From Brachyspira innocens ATCC 29796 (GTDB taxonomy: Bacteria > Spirochaetota > Brachyspiria > Brachyspirales > Brachyspiraceae), in contig NZ_ARQI01000108.1 in NCBI RefSeq assembly GCF_000384655.1, positions 1 through 47,137 on the forward strand: a stretch of 47,137 bases of DNA. Direction: 5' to 3'. Made by a program: the position numbers and the translations under genes. Every line of letters starts with the position of its first letter. Position 1 is the stretch's first letter. The notes under the pieces are model-generated. The model searched no databases and was not told the origin of the DNA. It was given only the letters and a program-made list of their open reading frames with translations. Below, in pieces: positions 41,551 through 47,137 of this stretch.

Positions 41551-42525
41551 ATGGAATATAAATTATATAAATTAAAGTTTGATACTCCTGTCCATTTTGG
41601 AAGTGATAAATTGGCTGTGAGTTTGGAAGAGTCAGATTTTATATGTCATAGTGATACATTATTTTCTGCTTTATGTTTGGAATATATTAAATTAAATAGT
41701 GCTGAAAACTTATCTAAATTTGTGGAGCTGTTTAATAATGGAGAACTTTTAATATCTTCTTTGCTTCCATATAAAGATGAAGATTTGTACATTCCAAAAC
41801 CTTCTATAGTAGTAGAAAGAGATAATAAAAAAGATGATAAAACAGATTCTTCTTCAGATAGAAAAAAAATGAAGAAACTTGGATTTATTAAAGTTTCAGA
41901 CTTGGATAATTATTTAAAAAGTATTAAAGGCGAGCATGACTTTAATTTTAACAGTATGGAATACAACAAATTTTCTAATGAATATTTATTTCAAAAAGTA
42001 TCTTTGTCAAGAACAGAAGAAAATAATTTGTATAGTATGGGTGTACATTATTTTTATGATAAATGCGGACTATATTTTATATTAGCTTATAATAATAAAA
42101 CCAATTTAGATATATTTGAACAAATTTTCAAAAGTTTGTCATACTCTGGAATAGGCGGCAAAAGAACTTTAGGTTACGGCAGTTTTACATTAATAAATGA
42201 TAGCAGCAGTATTTCTGATATTAATAAGTATTTATTTAAAGATTCTAAATATAAAATGATTTTATCTTTGTATTCTCCTTGTGAAAATGAGATTGAAAAT
42301 ATTGATTTTAACTCCTCATACTATTCTATTATAAAGAGAAACGGTTTTATATATTCTCAAACATACAGTAGTACTCTTTTAAAAAGAAAATCTTTGTGTA
42401 TGTTTAAAGAAGGTTCATGCTTTATTGGTGATATTAAGGGTGATATAAAAGATGTATCTCATGCTTCAGGAAGTCATGAAGTTTATAGATATGGCAAGGC
42501 TTTATATATTGGTATTAATATTTGA
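41551..42525 (+). CDS. csm4: Type III-A effector subunit Csm4
   Basis: A 324-residue RAMP protein (Cas5 group) that caps the crRNA 5' handle and contacts Cas10. The start LYKLKFDTPVHFG and SDTLFSALCLEYIKL are typical. The glycine-rich loop GIGGKRTLGYGSFTL lies near 203-217 and a C-terminal VYRYGKALYIGI follows. It starts eight bases after csm3 with only a weak ribosome binding site, suggesting coupling. Confidence 0.93.
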   Translation: MEYKLYKLKFDTPVHFGSDKLAVSLEESDFICHSDTLFSALCLEYIKLNSAENLSKFVELFNNGELLISSLLPYKDEDLYIPKPSIVVERDNKKDDKTDSSSDRKKMKKLGFIKVSDLDNYLKSIKGEHDFNFNSMEYNKFSNEYLFQKVSLSRTEENNLYSMGVHYFYDKCGLYFILAYNNKTNLDIFEQIFKSLSYSGIGGKRTLGYGSFTLINDSSSISDINKYLFKDSKYKMILSLYSPCENEIENIDFNSSYYSIIKRNGFIYSQTYSSTLLKRKSLCMFKEGSCFIGDIKGDIKDVSHASGSHEVYRYGKALYIGINI

Positions 42526-42535
42526 TGGTGATAAT

Positions 42536-43720
42536 ATGAATAATAATTTTAAAATAAATAATAGAAAAGTTTATAGAATGAGTCTCACTACATTATCTCC
42601 AATATTTATAAATAGCGGAGATATTTTTAGAAAAACGGATTATATATATAAAAATAGAATAGTTAGCGTTATAAATAAAAAAAAATTAATATCTGTTTTA
42701 GAAGAAAATAATAAATTAGATACATTTTTGGGAGAATGTGTTTCAGGAAATTTTAAACTTACTGCTTTTTTAGAAAAAAATATAAATAATTATTCATCTT
42801 TAGATATTTTTGACTATAGTATTAAAACATATAGTGATATGCAGGCAGAGAGTGCAGAAAATATAGAAATAGAATCTGATAACAAAGAATTAAATGATAT
42901 ACAGCCTTTTATAAAATCTTCAAATAGGTTGCCATATATTCCCGGTTCTAGTATTAAAGGAGCTATTAGAACAGCAATTATTTATGGTGAAGTAATGAAT
43001 AATAAAGAGAAATATGTTTATTTATTTAGAGATATTCTTAAAACTGAAAAAAAATATAATTTTAGAGATATAGAAAGTGATATATTAAAAAAGAAACTTA
43101 ACCTATTCAAGAATATGTCTATATCAGATACAAATGAGGCTGAACTTGATAATTTATATATTTCTCAAAGATATGATGTAGTAACATCTGAAAATACATA
43201 TCATCCCTTGCCAATATTTCTGGAAGTATTAAAGCCTGGTGTCAAATTATACTTTACCCTTAGTATAGATAAACCATATAGTATATATTCTTTATTAAAG
43301 TATTTTAGCGGTATTTATAATAATAAAGAAGATAATACATTTTATAGTGATTATTTAACTTTGTCTGCTCTTATTCAGGAAAATATTCTAGATAAATATC
43401 CTTTATTTGATGATTCATTAAATATGACTCCTAATATTTTTATAGGAGGAGTAAATGGGTTTTTAACTAAAAGTATAATATATTCTATTAGAAAAACATC
43501 AAATTATTCTTCTCCGATAAAAATTAAAGAATTAGTAAATTATATAAAGAAATACCTCGATTATCAATTTTATGATAAAGAAAATAAGATGCCTAAAGGC
43601 AGGCATGTAATATTAGATGATAAAATATCGCCTAGAAGTTTGAGACTTGTAAAAAAAGATGAAGATAATCTTATTGCACTTGGAATGTGCAATATTAAAG
43701 TTGAAGAGGAATTATGCTAG
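42536..43720 (+). CDS. csm5: Type III-A effector subunit Csm5
   Basis: The start at 42536 is preferred because the protein then begins with the RAMP strand YRMSLTTLSPIFINSG and GGTG lies just upstream; a longer frame would overlap csm4. The 394-residue product has the SNRLPYIPGSSIKGAIRTAI loop near 130-149 and a charged C-terminal half. Csm5 caps the 3' end of the crRNP and recruits crRNA-trimming nucleases. Its end overlaps the start of cas6 by seven bases. Confidence 0.93.
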   Translation: MNNNFKINNRKVYRMSLTTLSPIFINSGDIFRKTDYIYKNRIVSVINKKKLISVLEENNKLDTFLGECVSGNFKLTAFLEKNINNYSSLDIFDYSIKTYSDMQAESAENIEIESDNKELNDIQPFIKSSNRLPYIPGSSIKGAIRTAIIYGEVMNNKEKYVYLFRDILKTEKKYNFRDIESDILKKKLNLFKNMSISDTNEAELDNLYISQRYDVVTSENTYHPLPIFLEVLKPGVKLYFTLSIDKPYSIYSLLKYFSGIYNNKEDNTFYSDYLTLSALIQENILDKYPLFDDSLNMTPNIFIGGVNGFLTKSIIYSIRKTSNYSSPIKIKELVNYIKKYLDYQFYDKENKMPKGRHVILDDKISPRSLRLVKKDEDNLIALGMCNIKVEEELC

Positions 43721-44499
43721 CAACTTTAATCATTAAGATGAAACCTAGAGATAATTTGGTAATAAAAAAAGATTACGGCAGTTTGTTTCATGGTTATTTG
43801 ATGTCAAAATTAGATGCTGATTATGCTGAAACCCTTCATAATCTGTCACTTAATCCTTATAGTCAGTATTCTTATTTTGACAGTAAAAATAATATCTATA
43901 TATGGAAAATATCAACATTAAGTAAAGAAGCTAAAGAAAAAATAATAGATAAGTTATTTGATGAGAATATAAGTTCTTTTAGTTTAACATACAATGATTT
44001 GAAAGTTGATATTATCTCTAAAGAAATAGTTAATGTGCAAAGTTATAAAGATATTGCAGATAAATATTTTTTATCTAATGATATTATACGAAGTGTTAAT
44101 ATAAAGTTTTTAACTCCTACCACTTATAAAATACATAGACGTTATACTATATTTCCTTATTTGGATAATATGTTTATAAGTCTTTATGATAAATGGAATT
44201 ATTACAGTGAAAATATTTCTTTAGAAGATAGTAAATTGATTTCTGATATGGAAAAATATGTGAAAATAGTAAAATATAATTTGAGAAGCACAAAGTTTAG
44301 TATGGAAGGCGTTGGTATTGATTCTTTTATAGGAGAAATAAAACTTTACTGCCATGGTCCTAGTATGTTTGTAAATATTTATAATATGCTTTTGGATTTT
44401 GCATCTTATTCTGGTATAGGGGCAAAAACTTCTCTTTCTATGGGAGGAGTTTTGATATCAAGACCTTATATTGAAAAGATGAAAAACAATATTTATTAA
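43714..44499 (+). CDS. cas6: CRISPR repeat endoribonuclease Cas6
   Basis: A 261-residue double-ferredoxin-fold protein. SLFHGYLM near 23-30 supplies a candidate catalytic His26, and the C-terminal glycine-rich loop FASYSGIGAKTSLSMGG is the Cas6 hallmark. It processes the array transcript within repeats. Its ATG overlaps the csm5 stop, with GAGGA upstream. How it copes with the enlarged repeat loops in this array is an open question. Confidence 0.9.
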   Translation: MLATLIIKMKPRDNLVIKKDYGSLFHGYLMSKLDADYAETLHNLSLNPYSQYSYFDSKNNIYIWKISTLSKEAKEKIIDKLFDENISSFSLTYNDLKVDIISKEIVNVQSYKDIADKYFLSNDIIRSVNIKFLTPTTYKIHRRYTIFPYLDNMFISLYDKWNYYSENISLEDSKLISDMEKYVKIVKYNLRSTKFSMEGVGIDSFIGEIKLYCHGPSMFVNIYNMLLDFASYSGIGAKTSLSMGGVLISRPYIEKMKNNIY

Positions 44500-44523
44500 A
44501 TAAAAATATTTTGGAGTTTATTT

Positions 44524-45855
44524 ATGAATGATAATCAGAAAAAAAAATATATATTATTTTCGCCAGTTGGTACTCATGACCCTATAGGTATTTCAAAAGA
44601 TAAAACAAAAGTATCAGAAGGTTCTATGCTTCATATAATTAGGCATTATAAACCTGAAATAGTTTATTTATATGTTACCAAAGAATTAAATAAAAATGAT
44701 AATAGATATAAAATAGCTATAGAAAAATTTCATCCTGAATGCAAAAAAGTAGAAGAGATATACGGTAAAGTTGATGATGTTAATAGCTATGATGCTTTTA
44801 TAGATGAGTTCAAAAATTGCATAAAAAATATTAATGATACTGATAATAAAAACGGAGAGTATGAGATTCTTTTAAATATATCTTCAGGAACTCCTCAGAT
44901 GAAATCAGATTTGGTTCTTGAGGTTATAACAAATAATATTTATTTAACTCCGATACAAGTATCCACTCCAGAAAAATCATCAAATTTTCCAGATAATTTT
45001 AGTTTTGATTTATTAGATAAAATAGATATAAATAAAGAGGAAAATGATATAAGATGTACTGTTCCAGAAGTTTTAAGTTTTAGAAGGGTGAAAATTCAAT
45101 CACAGATAGAATCTTTGGCAGAAAGGTATGAGTATTCATCAGCTTTAACTTTGATTAATAATGATGAAAGGTCAAAAAAATTATTTAGTGATGATTTAAT
45201 TAAATATTTAGAGCATGGGGCTTTAAGAATGAATTTGCAGTATGATAAGGCAAATGAAATAATAAAGCTGGATGAAAAAAATTATAATAATGAATGCATT
45301 GAGTTTATTGAATATTATTATGTTATGAAGATTAAACAAAGTAAATCAGAACTTTCGGATTTTATTTTGAGAATGAGTCCTTTCCTTACTTTTATATTAT
45401 TCTATTTTTTAAGAAAAAATGTAGCTGCTTTAAATAGAGTTTTGGAAAATATAAACGGAGATAAAAAAATTAGAGTAAATGCAAGTCCAGACCAGAACTT
45501 TATTGATTATATGAATAAAAGAGTTAAAAATCTTCAGGATGGGGATTTTATTACTTTTTATATTTTAATTTCTATGTATGATTTTTATGTTAAAAAGAAT
45601 CAGAAACTTAATACTATTATAGGTAAAAAATTACTTGATGAGCTTAGAGCTATAGAAAGAGAAATAAGAAATGATGTTGCTCATAAAATGATTAACATTG
45701 ATGAGGATTTTATTAAATATAAGGTAAAAATGTCTTCCAAAGATATATTATTAAAATGCGAAAAAATATTAAAATCAGTTTTTCCTGAATTTGATACTAA
45801 TTATTTCGTTTATGATGATATTAATAAGAGTATAAGAGAGGTATTACAGAAATAA
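44524..45855 (+). CDS. csm6: Cyclic-oligoadenylate-activated ribonuclease Csm6 (CARF-HEPN)
   Basis: A 443-residue protein. The N-terminal CARF domain starts ILFSPVGTHDPIG and contains SSGTPQM at 120-126, the usual cOA-pocket loop. The C-terminal HEPN domain carries the RxxxxH ribonuclease motif RNDVAH at 382-387. It is expected to degrade RNA non-specifically when cyclic oligoadenylate made by Cas10 binds. GGAG lies upstream of the ATG. The intact GGDD of Cas10 and the intact HEPN motif here indicate a working signalling branch. Confidence 0.93.
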   Translation: MNDNQKKKYILFSPVGTHDPIGISKDKTKVSEGSMLHIIRHYKPEIVYLYVTKELNKNDNRYKIAIEKFHPECKKVEEIYGKVDDVNSYDAFIDEFKNCIKNINDTDNKNGEYEILLNISSGTPQMKSDLVLEVITNNIYLTPIQVSTPEKSSNFPDNFSFDLLDKIDINKEENDIRCTVPEVLSFRRVKIQSQIESLAERYEYSSALTLINNDERSKKLFSDDLIKYLEHGALRMNLQYDKANEIIKLDEKNYNNECIEFIEYYYVMKIKQSKSELSDFILRMSPFLTFILFYFLRKNVAALNRVLENINGDKKIRVNASPDQNFIDYMNKRVKNLQDGDFITFYILISMYDFYVKKNQKLNTIIGKKLLDELRAIEREIRNDVAHKMINIDEDFIKYKVKMSSKDILLKCEKILKSVFPEFDTNYFVYDDINKSIREVLQK

Positions 45856-45860
45856 ATATT

Positions 45861-46337
45861 ATGAGAAGGAATTTATTAACTTTTATAGGTTTGACAGATA
45901 TAAAAACACATGAAAATAAAGAGTATAACGGAGCAGTAGAGCAGATACTGAGTAAATATGATTTTGAAAATGTTTATGTTTTTATAACATTAGGTTTGGA
46001 AAATAAAATTAATGAACTTAATATGATTGAAAGATATAAAGAAAGTTCTAAAAGTAATGTTATATCTGTTTATACAAAAATAGATGATCCTACTAATCCG
46101 AGATTAATTTATAATAAACTTAAAGAACATATTGAAGAGATTAATATTAGCACCAAAAATATAGAAGGCGAACTTTATGTAAATATGGTATCATCAACAC
46201 CGCAGATAATATCGATTTTGTCGCTTTTTGTAGGTGGTAAGGCATTGTATAATTCTATAGGTGTTTATCCAAGTAATCCTTTATATGGCGAGAGAATAAG
46301 ACTTGATGATTTGGATTTTTTTAGAGAGATAATTTAA
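45861..46337 (+). CDS. CARF-like protein without effector domain
   Basis: A 158-residue protein just six bases after csm6, in the same operon, with no separate ribosome binding site. It resembles a lone CARF domain: an initial hydrophobic strand LLTFIGLTD, a YVFITLGL strand, and VNMVSSTPQIISIL at about 107-120, which mirrors the NISSGTPQM loop of Csm6. There is no HEPN, nuclease or DNA-binding domain. It might bind or degrade cyclic oligoadenylate (ring-nuclease role), regulate Csm6, or be a truncated Csm6 duplicate. The assignment rests on pattern and position only. Confidence 0.65.
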   Translation: MRRNLLTFIGLTDIKTHENKEYNGAVEQILSKYDFENVYVFITLGLENKINELNMIERYKESSKSNVISVYTKIDDPTNPRLIYNKLKEHIEEINISTKNIEGELYVNMVSSTPQIISILSLFVGGKALYNSIGVYPSNPLYGERIRLDDLDFFREII

Positions 46338-46360
46338 TATTTTTTAATTTATAGAAATGA

Positions 46361-46390
46361 AAAGAGGCTTATAAGGCCTCTTTTTTTGTT
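46361..46390 (+). terminator. Terminator of the cas operon
   Basis: AAAGAGGC (46361-46368) pairs with GCCTCTTT (46376-46383), followed by a T run, 24 bases after the last cas-associated gene. It separates cas transcription from the array. Confidence 0.9.
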
Positions 46391-46438
46391 TAAATAAAAT
46401 TTAATCAATGAAAACTCTTGATTATTAATCTGTCCCCC

Positions 46439-46463
46439 ACGTAGTGCCTATGGCACGAAGTGT
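46439..46463. repeat. GC-rich insertion in CRISPR repeat 1
   Basis: About 25 bases between CCCCC and GGGAATTG, containing the short palindrome GTGCCTATGGCAC and ending AGTGT. The 5' part of this repeat is also degenerate, as expected for a terminal repeat. Confidence 0.75.
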
Positions 46464-46530
46464 GGGAATTGATTTTAAAAACGGATTCAAACAATATTAA
46501 TAACACTACAGTAGAAAAGTTTTCGTCCCC

Positions 46531-46566
46531 CTACGAGCCGTTAGGCGAAGTGCCTACTTGGGGTGT
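46531..46566. repeat. GC-rich insertion in CRISPR repeat 2
   Basis: 36 bases replace the GGTG loop; the repeat is 67 instead of 36 bases. The insert starts CTACGAGCC, contains GCGAAGTGCCTACTTGG and ends GTGT. It shares order and wording with the insert at 46706-46752. Confidence 0.85.
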
Positions 46567-46705
46567 GGGAATTAATTTTAAAAACTAGGAAGTGCATGTT
46601 TTGATGTAGATTATCTAATAAGTTTTCGTCCCCGGTGGGGGAATTGATTTTAAAAACTGATATATTCAGTGGAAAAGAAAATAAAAAACTATTGTTTTCG
46701 TCCCC

Positions 46706-46752
46706 TACGAGCGTAGCGAAGTACCTACTTGGTTACGAGCGTAGCGCAGTGT
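46706..46752. repeat. GC-rich double insertion in CRISPR repeat 4
   Basis: 47 bases replace the GGTG loop; the repeat is 79 bases. Two tandem units, TACGAGCGTAGCGAAGT (46706-46722) and TACGAGCGTAGCGCAGT (46734-46750), lie 28 bases apart. The flanking CCCC and GGGG arms remain intact. Confidence 0.85.
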
Positions 46753-47137
46753 GGGGAATTGATTTTAAAAACTCGCTTATATCGTCTAACTAAATTTTCA
46801 TTAAAAATGTTTTCGTCCCCGGTGGGGGAATTGATTTTAAAAACTTGTTCTATTCGCTTGTATGGGCTTACAGTTTTAGCGTTTTCGTCCCCGGTGGGGG
46901 AATTGATTTTAAAAACAAGGGGGTAGTCCATGAAAAACAACAACACTATAGAGTTTTCGTCCCCGGTGGGGGAATTGATTTTAAAAACTTATATCACTCG
47001 CTTTAGTTTTTCTAAAGTAAGATGTTTTCGTCCCCGGTGGGGGAATTGATTTTAAAAACTTTGATGGCACAGATAAAGAATCGGTTTTATTTAAGTTTTC
47101 GTCCCCGGTGGGGGAATTGATTTTAAAAACCTTATGG

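Larger units (their letters stand above)
46431..47137 (-). CRISPR. CRISPR array, at least nine repeats, continuing past the window end
   Basis: Six standard 36-base repeats (starting GTTTTCGTCCCCGGTGGGGG and ending TTTTAAAAAC) at 46622, 46809, 46881, 46953, 47024 and 47095, plus three enlarged repeats at 46431-46482, 46519-46585 and 46694-46772. Spacers are 35 or 36 bases and all different. The reverse complement ends CCGGGGACGAAAAC, close to the GGGGACGAGAAC end of a known type III-A repeat, so transcription is probably from the right. The degenerate first repeat at 46431 would then be the trailer end and the leader lies outside the window. Strand is inferred, the array itself is certain. 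Confidence 0.97.

Noticed and set aside
42452-42535. Longer N-terminus of Csm5
   Set aside because: It would overlap csm4 by over 70 bases and add an unrelated segment before the RAMP strand; GGTG and ATG at 42536 fit better.
46384-46430. CRISPR leader between the cas operon and the array
   Set aside because: Only about 46 bases follow the terminator, no promoter is seen, and the adjacent repeat is degenerate, as at a trailer end.
46725-46946. Open frames on both strands across the CRISPR array
   Set aside because: They translate the repeats themselves (recurring FKINSPTGDEN or FSSPVGELILKT) and have no ribosome binding site or protein character.

Overview
The window looks like a chromosome segment of an anaerobic, host-associated spirochaete, most likely Brachyspira. 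This is inferred from the very AT-rich sequence and from the gene mix: methyl-accepting chemotaxis proteins, ferredoxin-dependent 2-oxoacid oxidation, a sodium-pumping acyl-CoA decarboxylase, LpxA/LpxB and beta-barrel envelope proteins. No rRNA or tRNA gene was recognised, and no species call can be made from sequence alone.

Positions 1-6264 hold a chemoreceptor tail cut by the window edge, an aldo/keto reductase, several secreted or lipid-anchored proteins of unknown function and a complete chemoreceptor. Positions 6571-9884 encode a two-polypeptide 2-oxoacid:ferredoxin oxidoreductase with a structured leader. Positions 10038-14990, on the minus strand, carry the whole acetylase branch of diaminopimelate/lysine synthesis: an N-acetyl-DAP deacetylase-like M20 protein, dapA, dapB, dapH and, from its own promoter, an aminotransferase. 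A 46-codon lysine-rich small ORF lies in the leader of this operon. A secreted GH32 beta-fructosidase (15464-16915) sits between two related leader/promoter regions. Positions 18101-21647 form a four-gene sodium-translocating decarboxylase operon.

Positions 21650-26590 are gene-poor and rich in repeats, with a HicBA toxin-antitoxin pair, a TPR protein, an AlkD-like glycosylase and an Ldh_2 dehydrogenase. Positions 26592-28660 encode an unusual Nudix-histidine kinase fusion next to an RsbW-like kinase. Positions 28859-32362 are the conserved rpmH-rnpA-yidD-yidC-jag cluster, followed by an Asn-rich GerMN protein. Positions 34569-37817 (minus) are fabZ-lpxA-lpxB plus a divergent GHKL-ATPase-like protein.

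Positions 38141-46337 encode a type III-A CRISPR effector (cas10, csm2-csm5, cas6, csm6) plus a small CARF-like protein with no effector domain. Cas10 keeps the GGDD cyclase motif. Its HD region is reduced and is separated from the rest by an in-frame TAA. No cas1 or cas2 is present. A CRISPR array follows (46431 to the window end). Its reverse complement ends like type III-A repeats, so it is probably transcribed toward the cas operon, with its leader beyond the window.

The most striking observation is that three of the four repeats nearest the cas genes carry GC-rich insertions of about 25-47 bases exactly in the repeat hairpin loop, while neighbouring spacers keep their normal 36-base length. 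The inserts resemble GC-rich palindromic sequences scattered through intergenic regions of this window, suggesting that a small dispersed repeat has colonised CRISPR repeats.
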